DNA from: Oscillospiraceae bacterium
GTDB lineage: Bacteria > Bacillota > Clostridia > Saccharofermentanales > Saccharofermentanaceae
Assembly (NCBI GenBank): GCA_902764825.1
Contig: CACWXL010000020.1
Span: forward strand, 1 to 63,335
Length of the DNA stretch: 63,335 nucleotides
Direction of reading: 5' to 3'
Shown here: piece by piece, positions 51,453 through 60,915 of the stretch
Numbering within the stretch: position 1 is the stretch's first letter
How the letters are laid out: every line of letters starts with the position of its first letter
Notes under the pieces: model-generated
Database searches by the model: none
The model's input: only the letters and a program-made list of their open reading frames with translations
What the model was told of the DNA's origin: nothing
Position numbers and translations under genes: made by a program

Positions 51453-51457
51453 CACAA

Positions 51458-51856
51458 ATGGAAAACCAGGAAATCAACAACACAGCGGTACAGGAACCCG
51501 AGCAGCAGCCGGTCGAGACACTTACGATCAAGTTCTCCCGCAAACTTGCCAGGCCCTTTACTTCAAAGAGCGGCAAGGATATGGTTGCTATCAAGATCCC
51601 TAACGCTGACCCCGAGGACAAAAACGCCTGGGAAGAGTTCGTGCTTCCTGTGAAGATGGTCCACAGCGATCACTACGGCAGCAAGACACTCTGGGCGAAG
51701 CTCCCCACAGACGGTTCCACTACTCTTACAAGATCCATCAAGCCTTCTTCTGAAGAAGACGGCTGGACCAAGGAGGAAAGAACCGTTGATAACAAGACAC
51801 TGAAGTCTATGGTCGAAGCATACAAGCTCAAGCCTAAGACTCAGTCCGCGAGATGA
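51458..51856 (+). CDS. Uncharacterised element protein (132 residues)
   Basis: A soluble protein with a Gln/Glu-rich head, then a beta-rich part (LTIKFSRKLARPF, MVAIKIPNADPED, EEFVLPVKMVHSDHYG, KTLWAKLP) and a Lys-rich tail. It begins five bases after parB and has AAGAAAGGTAAGG upstream, so it is a real third gene of that transcript. I do not recognise a family; a single-strand DNA-binding-like role would suit the strand pattern but is only a guess. Confidence 0.6.
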   Translation: MENQEINNTAVQEPEQQPVETLTIKFSRKLARPFTSKSGKDMVAIKIPNADPEDKNAWEEFVLPVKMVHSDHYGSKTLWAKLPTDGSTTLTRSIKPSSEEDGWTKEERTVDNKTLKSMVEAYKLKPKTQSAR

Positions 51857-52161
51857 TCCTTATTCACGCAAGCGACTTTCTTAATAAGGCGTATGCGTGT
51901 TAATTAGCGCTTCCCTTCCTTCCCCCATACCCCTAACTAACCCTTTCAAGTTATTAATCTATAGCCAGCTAAAAGGAAATGCTTAAGTTAACTGCAATCA
52001 GGAAACTTAATACGACGTTCAAACAGAAAATCGCACATTTCTCTTTTTACGCTTGGTGTTTTAAGATTCAGGCAAATGGATACGGAATAGACGAACTTAC
52101 AGCGTAAAGCCTTTCGTTCATCTTTTCTTTTTAGCCAAGCATTTGAAAGGGGGATGCCCAT
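51857..52161. other. Intergenic stretch in the element
   Basis: 305 bases without a gene. AAAATCGCACATTT at 52027-52040 repeats exactly the word at 45064-45077. No clear terminator or promoter was recognised. The sequence is richer in C and T runs than its neighbours. Confidence 0.4.
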
Positions 52162-52965
52162 ATGAAGTCACTAGTTAAGCTGATTATCAGCCTGATAGTT
52201 AAGTTAGCTTTTATTGCGCTTATTTACGCAATAGTTATGGGATTGACCGGTTGTAGCGGATGCAGCAATTCTAATGCTCTTTCTTTTAGCTCAGCCAGCA
52301 CAGAAGAAACTTCGATTACGAGTGAATCTTCAAGTGAAACATTCATGAGTGAATCAAGTGAAGAGGCAACGCCAACTTCTTCTTTTAGCCAGGCAAACAT
52401 TGAGCATTCGGAAGAAAGCACGGTTGTTTCGGAAACTACGAAAACCATTGAGGTTGAAGAATCAACACAACAGACAAGACAGACTGTTCGTAGTACTGAC
52501 CCCGTAAGGGTTAATTCGGATCAGACGCAGCCCAAAGCTACGTCAACCCCGACACCTAAACCGTCAAAGGCTCCGACCAACACGCCGAAGCCTACCGCTA
52601 CTCCTGTTCCGACCAAGGAACCAACGGCAACACCCAAACCTACAGCAACTCCGACACCTGAGCCTACGGAAACACCTGTTCCGACTAAGGCTCCGACATC
52701 AACTCCAAAACCCACACCTACACCTAAGCCGGTAAACGATCCCAAGTACACAAAGTGCATTGCGGACGTTGAATACTGGGCAGGTCAGGATAACTGCTAT
52801 CACGGGTATGTTTACGGGGTTCCGTGTAAGAGAAATAAAAACGGCAAATGGGTCATAACTAACGAGGGCGAGCAAATGGTGTGGGATGCGATAGAGGCGG
52901 AACACCCGGACTATGGTGGATATACTTCCAAAATAGTATCAGGTTCACAGAGGAAATTCTCGTAA
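52162..52965 (+). CDS. Pro/Thr-rich lipoprotein of the element
   Basis: The 267-residue protein has a membrane-type start and lipobox GLTGC (Cys31), then a Ser/Glu/Thr-rich stretch (residues 40-110), a 60-residue stalk of TPKP- and PTxxPT-type repeats (126-190), and a C-terminal globular part of about 75 residues (CIADVEYWAGQDNCYHGYVYG) with three Cys. It would stand out of the membrane on a rod-like stalk. AAAGGGGG precedes the ATG. It is just upstream of the giant surface protein. Confidence 0.75.
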   Translation: MKSLVKLIISLIVKLAFIALIYAIVMGLTGCSGCSNSNALSFSSASTEETSITSESSSETFMSESSEEATPTSSFSQANIEHSEESTVVSETTKTIEVEESTQQTRQTVRSTDPVRVNSDQTQPKATSTPTPKPSKAPTNTPKPTATPVPTKEPTATPKPTATPTPEPTETPVPTKAPTSTPKPTPTPKPVNDPKYTKCIADVEYWAGQDNCYHGYVYGVPCKRNKNGKWVITNEGEQMVWDAIEAEHPDYGGYTSKIVSGSQRKFS

Positions 52966-53076
52966 GAACAACTTAATTCAAGAGCATGAGAAGAGCTTCA
53001 GAAATGAGGCTCTTTTCTTTTGCTCAACTTAAAAGTCGAAAACACAAACAAAAATCCAACAAGGAGGAAAAACCAA

Positions 53077-56000
53077 ATGCAGAAGAAAATTGCAAGCAAG
53101 ATCTCTGCAGGAGTTCTTTCAGCCTTACTTGTGCTGCAGGGGATGTTCCCCACAGTTTCGGTAATGGCTGACGAGATATCCGAAACGAAGCCTTCTGAAA
53201 CAGTGATTGAGGAAACCGTCACGGAATCTTCTGAGGAAACAAAAGCATCCGAAGAGACTACAGTTCCCGAGACTTCCGAAACAACGACTGAGACGAAGAC
53301 TTCCGAGACAGAGAAAACTACTGCTTCTGAAGAAACGACGGTGCCTGAGACATCAGAGACCGGTATCACAGAAACTTCCGAAACGACCGAAGCAACAGAA
53401 ACTGCTGCTCCTTCAGAGCCGACAGAGACCAGATCAACGGTCAACATCGTTAATGCTACTGATTCAAAAGCTTTCAGTGACATCGTTTCAGACCTGTCAT
53501 CTGCTAACCGCCTTATCGTTCAGACAACATCTGATATAAGGAATGTTATTAAGAATGCGACCGGCGTTTCTTTCGATGGTACGTATGTTATCTCTTTTTC
53601 TGATAAGGAATCTTATAACAGCGCGATAACCTACTTCGAAGCTCATAAGATCACATATGCCGAAGACGGCGCCGTTAAGCTTTGTGCTGACAGAATCGAG
53701 CTTATCTTAAATTCAGGGATCAACCCGAATGCGAAGACAAGGATTGCTGTTATCGATACAGGCTCCAATGTTGCCAACGAGAAGTATTCCGTAATCGGCG
53801 ATGATGTTGCCGACCAGCATGGACATGGCACAAACATTGCAAACTATATCCTTTCAGAGACAGACGATGCTTATATCATCTCGATCAAAGCAATCGGTGC
53901 TGACGGAACGGGCAATGTATCCGATATCTGTGCAGCCGTAACAATGGCTCAGAGTATGAACGTTGATGTTATTCTTATGGCTCTGTCCGTAAGAGATAAC
54001 GGTGAATACGATGCTTTCAAGGAGCTCGTTAAGGAAGCAAAAGCAAGCGGTATCACAGTGATTGCCTCTGCCGGTAACAATAATGCAGATGCTTCTGCTT
54101 ATCTTCCTGCCGGTATTGAAGGTGTCATCACTGTTGGTGCCATCACGGCTGACGGCTTCAAGTACTCTTCGTCCAACTACGGATCTTGCGTAAACTACTA
54201 CGTTCCCGCAACTTCAACATCACAGGCGAGCGCGCTCTTTGCCGGTAAGTTTATCGCGAAGAACATCGGTGACGTCGCAACGAGCTGCACAATAGCACCT
54301 GACGATCCTACTGATACCGACGATTCCGACACAGATCTTGCTGAAGTCAACCTCACCAAGAAGAAGGCCGGCGTTTATATCTTCGTAACCAAGGAACAGA
54401 TGATCGCTGCAGGCTATACAAGCTCTGATGCCTTCAGGAACGCTGTCGTAAATGCAGCTGACGCCATGACAGGTGCCAAGTACGCGCAGTCCGGTTCAGG
54501 AGGTTCCGGTGAGAAAGTTGACTGTATCACTTATACTCACCTGGCTTATGCTCAGGCTCTTAAGAAGATCAGCAAGCTTCGCGAATCCGGCGGTTATGTC
54601 TACTTCAGCGGAAGCTGTAAGGGAGAAAAGCCTTGGAGACTCTATACCACAACGGGTTCTACAGGTTGTACTTCCTGGCTCTCACTTCACGGTATCGGAA
54701 GCCCGAGTTCCGCAGGCGTAAAGATGTCTACTCATTCTCTCAGTGATCTTGGCGTTAAAAAGGGCGACCTTGTTTTCTTTGGAAAGAGTAGTGACGGCTA
54801 TTGGCATCACGCTGCTATCTATGCAGGTTCAAGCACCTACTTCTGGCAGGCCAGAGGTTCTGCTTATACTGCAGGCAAGTCAAAGAAGTCAGGTGTAACC
54901 GTCAACGAAGACAGTTCAGGCAATGACCGTATCCTCGTTCTCCACATTGAGGATTTCGTTGAAGAGTCATCAGTAACGGTAACAAAGAGCGTTACAGACG
55001 GCTATTCCGTTCTGACAAACAGCAATTCTTGCTACAGTCTTAACGGCACAACTTATACTCTCTATAGCGCTTATTCAGAGAGTGAAGGTCTTTCCGGCTC
55101 CCTTGCAACATTTTCAATTGATGCAAGCGGCAAGACAAGCACTAAGTACAAGATCAAGGCCAACACAACCTACTACTTAAAAGAAACAGCAGCTGGCAGC
55201 GGCTTCGAGCTTGATAACGACATCTATAAGATCGTAACTGGCAGTTCTATTACTGCTGACATAACAGTAACGAATCTTTCAACGGGTGATTCCAACAAGA
55301 TAAGCGTAAAGAGTAATGTATTTACAATCCCCATGACTGATACTCCTGTTGTCGACCCGTTCTCTTTCAACTTGGACAAGGTTTCCACAGAAGGTCAGCA
55401 TACAACAGCTGACTTCAACAATGCAAAGTTCAGGCTTGAGTTCTATGGTCAGAGCATCGCATTCGATACTGCTGTATCGGGCACTCCCACTACGGTATTT
55501 GAGTTTGCTCTTAACGGCAAAACACAGCGTGTGTCCCTTGAGTACCTTGCCGGACTTACTGCCACAGGCGGTTCAAACAAGACCTACTTCAAGGATCTCT
55601 ACGATTCTGAGATACTTGATAACGATTTTATGCTCCCTCTCGGCACATATCGTATTTATGAAATCAGTGCACCTGCAGGTTATGAGCTTAATACTCAGGT
55701 TTTCCGCGTGCGTATCTATCAGGGGTCTGATGGAAATGCTTCAAGAACATTTGGAGTCGAAGGTGCTGCTTCCAGTGGCTATAACTACTTCTCACACAAG
55801 CTGGATAAGTCCGGCTCCGACTACGATCTTCTGAAGATCACGCTCGATGAGACCACGATCAACGGCTACTATTCCCTCACAAAGGAGATGGATGACAACG
55901 AGATCGTAAAGGATATCGACGGTATCTATACTTTCGAGCTCCGCAACACAACGGATAATGCGCTCATCGCTACCGGCGTATCAGAGAAGGACGGCAGAGT

Positions 56001-59000
56001 CCGCTGGAGATACACTCTTGAGGGTCTCCGCATGGCTGACAATCTCGGCATTATCCTTACGGATACTCCGTCTTATGAGCTCGAGCTTGCTGTTTACAAT
56101 GCAGGCAAGACAAAGATTTCCTATGAAGTCAGAGAGTTCATCCCCAAGACAGTTTTCGGAAATACTTCTATCGAGTATTCCTATACAACTCCTTCCGGAT
56201 GGACAAGAAGTGCCGACGGCAAATACTTCTCCAAGAAGGTAACTCTTAACGACAACGCCACTTTCGTCGATGTCATTAAGAACAACGTTGAGTACGGTGA
56301 TATCACGATCAACAAGGCAATCCCCGTTGACGACACATTCGATAGGACAAAGGTCACATTTTATCTGTACAACACAGATAAGAACGTCCTCGTCGCTTCA
56401 GGCAAGGTCGATTCCAAGGGTAATATCGAGTGGACAAAACTCGCTTCGACCGGTTACGGCGTCGATGACTGCCGTGTCGGAATCAATGAAGTAAAGCATC
56501 TTCCTCTCGGTAACTACAGGATCGAGGAAGTCTGGAACAGAGCATACCTTGAGTCTTTGGACGGCAAGAAGGTCGAGATTATCTCAACCAACAACTCCGG
56601 TTGGGCCCTTGACCAGAAGGCTGATACCACAAGGTATTACAAGGCTTTCGTTCTTAAGGAAGACGGTAAGGTTTTCGCTTTCGGTGATATCACAAACGAT
56701 GAGCACGTCCAGTGGTTCAACATGACCAAGACAGTTACTGTCGCCGGCGATGTTTCCACTATCAAGGCTGATCTATTCTATGTAACTGACAACAAGGAAC
56801 TCATTAGAGTTGCTGAAGGCTCTTGCACTACCAGCAAGGGCAAAGGAACATATAACTTCAATTGGGAGTATAACGGTGTATCCGAGAACCGCAACGGTCT
56901 CCAGACGCTGAAGCTCCCTGAGGGTGACTATATCGTCAGAGAGTATGTTCCCAAGACTTTCTACGCTAACGGCAAGAGCAACGTGCCTTATACCTATATG
57001 GTTCCTGAGGGCTTCACGGCCGTTAAGGACAAGAGCGGAAAGATCGTTTCTTTCGAAAAGAGCTTCCACGCTTCCAACAACGAGACAGCAGTTATCTCCC
57101 AGAGCATAACCAACACAAGGATCGAGGCATCGCTTGAGATCCGCAAGGTTGAGCAGGCTGCTACAATCGATCGTGACTTCAAGTTCGCTATCTACTACAG
57201 AGGCAACGATGCTGAAGCCAAGAATATTGGTGTGTTCACTGACAAGTATCTCCTTGATACCGTAACAGTCCGCACATCCAAGGGTTCCGGTATGGCAAGC
57301 CTTTCAAAGATCCCTGAAGGATGGTACGAGATCGTTGAGATCCAGTCCGCTGGCTGGGCAGCAGCGTGGGTCAACAGTGATTCCAATACTGCCGACGGCA
57401 AGCTCGTTCACGCCTCTTCTGAAGACGGCACCAATGCAACTCCTGTCATCCGTGATAATGTTGCACTCTTCGGTGTCGATGTGCCCGGTGTCCTCGTATA
57501 CAACAAGATATCCATCGATGTCTTTGTTAAGAAATACGATGCCTGGACAAAGAAAGTAATCACCACAGCAGGCGATCACCCCGAGGATATCCATCTCACG
57601 TTCTATCTCTACAAGGATACGAACGGCAATGGTGCTCTTGATAAGGATGAGATGGGCTCTTACCAGGTAATGGTCGATACAGACGATGACGGCAATGTAG
57701 TCTTCAAGGACATCCCTGCAGGAAAGTATATCCTCAGAGAAGTTGCAACCGTCAACGGCTATTACTTAACAGCTCCTGATATCGCCTTTGAGGTAAACGA
57801 TGCTATCAACTTCGAGGCACATCCTGCCAACACTCCTTATGCTGAGCCTGTAAAGGTCACAAAGGTCGACAACGAGACAAACGAGCCCCTCTCAGGTGCT
57901 GAGTTTGCAGTATTTGTTGACTCCAACGACAATGGTGTTTGGGATAAGGACGATAAGAAGGCAGACGCCTGGATCGATGCCAACAAGAACAAGCTCATTG
58001 ATGACGGTGAACTTAAGGACTGCGTCATGGCCGAAACATCTAAGGGTGTTTACGAGTCCAACGGCGTGCTCCACTTCAACGATGGCAGCAAGGAATTCGG
58101 CAACAGATACTTTATCGTCGAGGTAAAGGCTCCTGCCGGATACTTCTTTGTAAAGCCTGACGGCACGTTCACGACTGAGAACACTTGTGAAGCATTCACT
58201 ATCAGAGGCAAGGATACGACAGCAGCTGATTTCAAGGTCGGCATTAAGGAATTCAGGTTCCGCAACCAGACAGGCACAGTCTATGTCCATAAGGTAAACG
58301 ATAAGAATGAGTTCCTCTCCGGTGCCGAGTTCACCATCTATAAGGACGAGGAATGTAAGGTGGTTGTCGGTAAACTCACGGAAAATACCGAAAAGCAGAG
58401 ATATGAGTACAGAGGACTTGTTATCGGCAAGTACTATATCAAGGAAACAATCGCTCCCGAGTACTATATCGAAGATCCTAACACTTATGCCTTCGAGATC
58501 ACGACATCCGCAACACACGCTACGGTCGACAACATTGACTGGAAGCCTGAAGACGGTATCCGTGGTGAGTTCCTGAACTTCAATCCTATTGTTAAGACGA
58601 CTCTGACAGATACTGAGACAAAAACTCACATCGTCGCTCTCAGAAAGACGATCACACTCGTTGATACCGTTAAGTTCGAAGGACTCACTGTCGGTAAGTC
58701 TTATGTCATGGAAGGCACGCTTTATGACAAGGCAACCGGTGAAGTTATCAATAATTCCGAAGGAAAACCGATAACCAATTCAGTCATCTTTGTTCCTGAG
58801 ACTACTGACGGAACTGTCGATGTTCCTTTCACAGTTGAGATCGAGCTCGTAACGGGTAAGACACTCGTTGCAGCTGAGAAGGTTAAGCCTGAAAACAGCG
58901 AAAGATATTGCGGTATCCACTACGATCTGAACGACGTCGAACAGACCGTTTACGTTCCTAAGATCGGCACTACTGCAACAATCGGCGGCAACAAGGCAAT

Positions 59001-59454
59001 CTACCTTGGATCAAAGGAAGTACGGAATATCACCATCACCGATAAGCTCTCATACAAGGGACTTGAGCCCGGAAGAACATATCGCGCTGAGGCAGCCCTT
59101 TACAAGACAGACGGCACTCAGATCACAAGAAACGGCACACCCGTTATCGCAATGCTCGAGTTCACACCGAAGTCTTCCGAAGGATCTGTTGAAGTTAAGA
59201 TCACGTTCTCCTCTGAGGGCCTTTCCGAAGGTGATAAGATCGTCGTTTTCGAGAAGGTTTTCGACGTTGAAACCGGTATCCTTATTGGTTCACACGAAGA
59301 CCTTAACGATGACGGTCAGACAGTAACAATCCACTTCAGACCTTCTACAGGCGAAGTAATGCCGACTTATATGAAGTTCGGCGCAGCACTCCTTTCTTTA
59401 TCAACTCTTGTAGCGTCTCTTCTTATCAGACGTAAAAAGAAACTCTCCTGCTGA
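53077..59454 (+). CDS. Giant sorted surface protein: subtilase, NlpC/P60-like, Cna-B and VaFE repeats
   Basis: The ATG at 53077 has AAGGAGG upstream and begins a long signal peptide (cleavage near VMA). Of 2125 residues, about 32-125 are a Glu/Thr/Ser-rich stalk. Residues 220-400 form an S8 subtilase-like domain with Asp227 (AVIDTGSN), His250 (GHGTN), ASAGNNN and Ser382 (TSQASALFAG). Residues about 425-630 are NlpC/P60-like with Cys483 (VDCITYTH) and His578 (WHHAAIYAG). Then come several Cna-B/SpaA-like repeats (YxIxExxAPxGY, YxLxExxAP) and two VaFE-type repeats. Sorting signal RPSTGE is at 2088-2093, a membrane segment and RRKKK. RPSTG instead of LPxTG suggests use of the sortase encoded next. 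It may be an adhesin or hydrolase used in conjugation. Confidence 0.88.
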   Translation: MQKKIASKISAGVLSALLVLQGMFPTVSVMADEISETKPSETVIEETVTESSEETKASEETTVPETSETTTETKTSETEKTTASEETTVPETSETGITETSETTEATETAAPSEPTETRSTVNIVNATDSKAFSDIVSDLSSANRLIVQTTSDIRNVIKNATGVSFDGTYVISFSDKESYNSAITYFEAHKITYAEDGAVKLCADRIELILNSGINPNAKTRIAVIDTGSNVANEKYSVIGDDVADQHGHGTNIANYILSETDDAYIISIKAIGADGTGNVSDICAAVTMAQSMNVDVILMALSVRDNGEYDAFKELVKEAKASGITVIASAGNNNADASAYLPAGIEGVITVGAITADGFKYSSSNYGSCVNYYVPATSTSQASALFAGKFIAKNIGDVATSCTIAPDDPTDTDDSDTDLAEVNLTKKKAGVYIFVTKEQMIAAGYTSSDAFRNAVVNAADAMTGAKYAQSGSGGSGEKVDCITYTHLAYAQALKKISKLRESGGYVYFSGSCKGEKPWRLYTTTGSTGCTSWLSLHGIGSPSSAGVKMSTHSLSDLGVKKGDLVFFGKSSDGYWHHAAIYAGSSTYFWQARGSAYTAGKSKKSGVTVNEDSSGNDRILVLHIEDFVEESSVTVTKSVTDGYSVLTNSNSCYSLNGTTYTLYSAYSESEGLSGSLATFSIDASGKTSTKYKIKANTTYYLKETAAGSGFELDNDIYKIVTGSSITADITVTNLSTGDSNKISVKSNVFTIPMTDTPVVDPFSFNLDKVSTEGQHTTADFNNAKFRLEFYGQSIAFDTAVSGTPTTVFEFALNGKTQRVSLEYLAGLTATGGSNKTYFKDLYDSEILDNDFMLPLGTYRIYEISAPAGYELNTQVFRVRIYQGSDGNASRTFGVEGAASSGYNYFSHKLDKSGSDYDLLKITLDETTINGYYSLTKEMDDNEIVKDIDGIYTFELRNTTDNALIATGVSEKDGRVRWRYTLEGLRMADNLGIILTDTPSYELELAVYNAGKTKISYEVREFIPKTVFGNTSIEYSYTTPSGWTRSADGKYFSKKVTLNDNATFVDVIKNNVEYGDITINKAIPVDDTFDRTKVTFYLYNTDKNVLVASGKVDSKGNIEWTKLASTGYGVDDCRVGINEVKHLPLGNYRIEEVWNRAYLESLDGKKVEIISTNNSGWALDQKADTTRYYKAFVLKEDGKVFAFGDITNDEHVQWFNMTKTVTVAGDVSTIKADLFYVTDNKELIRVAEGSCTTSKGKGTYNFNWEYNGVSENRNGLQTLKLPEGDYIVREYVPKTFYANGKSNVPYTYMVPEGFTAVKDKSGKIVSFEKSFHASNNETAVISQSITNTRIEASLEIRKVEQAATIDRDFKFAIYYRGNDAEAKNIGVFTDKYLLDTVTVRTSKGSGMASLSKIPEGWYEIVEIQSAGWAAAWVNSDSNTADGKLVHASSEDGTNATPVIRDNVALFGVDVPGVLVYNKISIDVFVKKYDAWTKKVITTAGDHPEDIHLTFYLYKDTNGNGALDKDEMGSYQVMVDTDDDGNVVFKDIPAGKYILREVATVNGYYLTAPDIAFEVNDAINFEAHPANTPYAEPVKVTKVDNETNEPLSGAEFAVFVDSNDNGVWDKDDKKADAWIDANKNKLIDDGELKDCVMAETSKGVYESNGVLHFNDGSKEFGNRYFIVEVKAPAGYFFVKPDGTFTTENTCEAFTIRGKDTTAADFKVGIKEFRFRNQTGTVYVHKVNDKNEFLSGAEFTIYKDEECKVVVGKLTENTEKQRYEYRGLVIGKYYIKETIAPEYYIEDPNTYAFEITTSATHATVDNIDWKPEDGIRGEFLNFNPIVKTTLTDTETKTHIVALRKTITLVDTVKFEGLTVGKSYVMEGTLYDKATGEVINNSEGKPITNSVIFVPETTDGTVDVPFTVEIELVTGKTLVAAEKVKPENSERYCGIHYDLNDVEQTVYVPKIGTTATIGGNKAIYLGSKEVRNITITDKLSYKGLEPGRTYRAEAALYKTDGTQITRNGTPVIAMLEFTPKSSEGSVEVKITFSSEGLSEGDKIVVFEKVFDVETGILIGSHEDLNDDGQTVTIHFRPSTGEVMPTYMKFGAALLSLSTLVASLLIRRKKKLSC

Positions 59455-59469
59455 AGGTAACGATTCGCG

Positions 59470-59500
59470 GCCCCGTGGGTATAAAGCTCACGGGGCTTTT
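59470..59500 (+). terminator. Terminator between the surface protein and the sortase genes
   Basis: GCCCCGTG and CACGGGGC form a perfect eight-pair stem with an 11-base loop, followed by TTTT. It sits between two genes that must work together, so it may only reduce the amount of sortase transcript. Confidence 0.75.
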
Positions 59501-59517
59501 CCATTAAAGGAGGCTTT

Positions 59518-60249
59518 ATGAAAGACAGCAAAACTTTAAGGATCATCGTAAAAACGGTATTGGTGGTCCTCTTTTTGCTTGGCCTGGCATTTTCTTGTAT
59601 CGGATGGATCAAGAATCACGCAAGACAGTCTGTTTCAAAGGAAGCAATCAAAACTGTTGAAAGCGTTATCGAGGATGGCGGAGATGAAAAAGTCTCTTTT
59701 GAGGTCCCTGTATCTGACTTCCTCGCAGTCGATGGTGAATCAGGCGAAGATGATACTTCTCTTGATGAGCTTCTTCGTGAAATGGGAGAGCTATCTTCCA
59801 AGCACGAAACAATCACTCTGATTGGAATGCTCGAGATTCCTTGTATAGATGTTAAGGAGCCCATATGGGATTCCTGCTCCGCTACTGCCCTGCGCTTCGG
59901 TGTCGGGAGATTTCCTCAGACCTGCAATATCGGTGAAGCCGGTAATTGTACGATTTTCGGTCATAGGATGAGGCAGAGCAAAACCATATTCTGGCAACTT
60001 CAGAAACTCGAAAAGCATATCGGTGAGGAAGTTATCGTCACTACTACTGATGGTATCAGACGCACCTACAAGATATACGACACCGTTTATGTCAAAGACT
60101 CAGCTATCGATCCGTACTTAAGCGCGGATCTTTTTGATTCTGAACACTTATGTCTTGCAACATGCGGCTATGGCCAAGACCCATACAACAAAAAAATCTA
60201 CAGGGCGAAGAACACGGAATTCATCGTGATCTGTGTCCCTGATAACTGA
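59518..60249 (+). CDS. Sortase of the element (transpeptidase)
   Basis: The 243-residue protein has one N-terminal membrane segment (8-30), an acidic linker (60-95) and a sortase domain. The catalytic set is complete: GNCTIFGHR (His149), LATCGYG (Cys216) and KKIYRAK (Arg229). It would cleave at the RPSTGE signal of the giant protein encoded 63 bases upstream and fix it to peptidoglycan or to a pilus. AAAGGAGG precedes the ATG. Sequence type is close to class D or B; I cannot fix the class. Confidence 0.9.
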   Translation: MKDSKTLRIIVKTVLVVLFLLGLAFSCIGWIKNHARQSVSKEAIKTVESVIEDGGDEKVSFEVPVSDFLAVDGESGEDDTSLDELLREMGELSSKHETITLIGMLEIPCIDVKEPIWDSCSATALRFGVGRFPQTCNIGEAGNCTIFGHRMRQSKTIFWQLQKLEKHIGEEVIVTTTDGIRRTYKIYDTVYVKDSAIDPYLSADLFDSEHLCLATCGYGQDPYNKKIYRAKNTEFIVICVPDN

Positions 60250-60264
60250 CAAAGGAGAATTCTT

Positions 60265-60609
60265 ATGACTAAAGAACAGAAACTCTACGACTACCTTAAA
60301 GCAAAGCACATTGGTCAGGAAAATGCGGTTCACAGCAAAAAGCTGGAGAAGCATTTCGATATTTGTCCGAGAACAGTCCGCACATACGTAAACAACTTGC
60401 GCAAATCGGGCGTCCCTATCTGCAGTGACGATTCCGGCTACTGGATCGCCAAAACTCCTAAGGAAGCAAGCAAGACCGTTAAGCGTTTGGGCAATTATGC
60501 CGGAGAGATCAACAACGCAAGAACAGGTATTGCCTTTGGAGCAATACAGATGCGAAGCGTAACTACGATCACCGAAGAGAGCTTACACATAACCGTAAAG
60601 GTTGGCTAA
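60265..60609 (+). CDS. HTH-domain regulatory protein
   Basis: The 114-residue protein has a winged helix of the HTH_11 type at residues 3-60 (KEQKLYDYLKAKHIG, KHFDICPRTVRTYVNNLRKSG, GYWIAKT) and a C-terminal part of 50 residues with unknown role. It has an AAAGGAG site and follows the sortase gene by 15 bases. It is expected to control element genes; no operator can be named. Confidence 0.75.
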   Translation: MTKEQKLYDYLKAKHIGQENAVHSKKLEKHFDICPRTVRTYVNNLRKSGVPICSDDSGYWIAKTPKEASKTVKRLGNYAGEINNARTGIAFGAIQMRSVTTITEESLHITVKVG

Positions 60610-60620
60610 GGCTTATTCAG

Positions 60621-60656
60621 AACCTGCTTTCCAGTGATGCGGAAATGCAGGTTTTT
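60621..60656 (+). terminator. Terminator after the HTH gene
   Basis: AACCTGC with GCAGGTT and TTTCC with GGAAA form one stem of twelve pairs with a one-base bulge, followed by TTTTTA. It lies 12 bases past the stop at 60609. Confidence 0.85.
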
Positions 60657-60700
60657 ACATGCCCGAAAAGGGCAAATAAAAATTCAAGGAGGTATCTGAT

Positions 60701-60898
60701 ATGGCATCAGATGAAATCACAATGCTTGAGCCTGAGTTAGCTTCAAACGACGGCAAGAGCGTAAGGCTTTTCGCTTATGCGTGCGCAATGAGCAGAAAAG
60801 ACAGAGGCGCTTCGTCTTCTTACGGAGGCAAAGCTGAGAGCGGTTCCGGCATCACCGGGTTAAGAAAAGAGCTTGAAAAGACAAAGCTCGACGTATAA
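60701..60898 (+). CDS. Small element protein (65 residues)
   Basis: A small soluble protein, Ser/Gly/Glu-rich, with SYGGKAESGSGITGLRK in the second half. It has AAGGAGG ten bases before the ATG, so it is translated, and begins 17 bases before the DUF5688 gene. No family is recognised. Confidence 0.6.
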   Translation: MASDEITMLEPELASNDGKSVRLFAYACAMSRKDRGASSSYGGKAESGSGITGLRKELEKTKLDV

Positions 60899-60915
60899 GA
60901 AAGGACGGTACAAAC

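Noticed and set aside
52521..52760. Gly/Val-repeat frame opposite the Pro/Thr-rich lipoprotein
   Set aside because: It is only the complement of the PT repeats; the plus-strand protein has a signal, lipobox and ribosome site.
57892..58629. 245-residue minus-strand frame inside the giant surface protein gene
   Set aside because: It is antisense to Cna-B-type repeats and has no ribosome binding site or recognisable domain.
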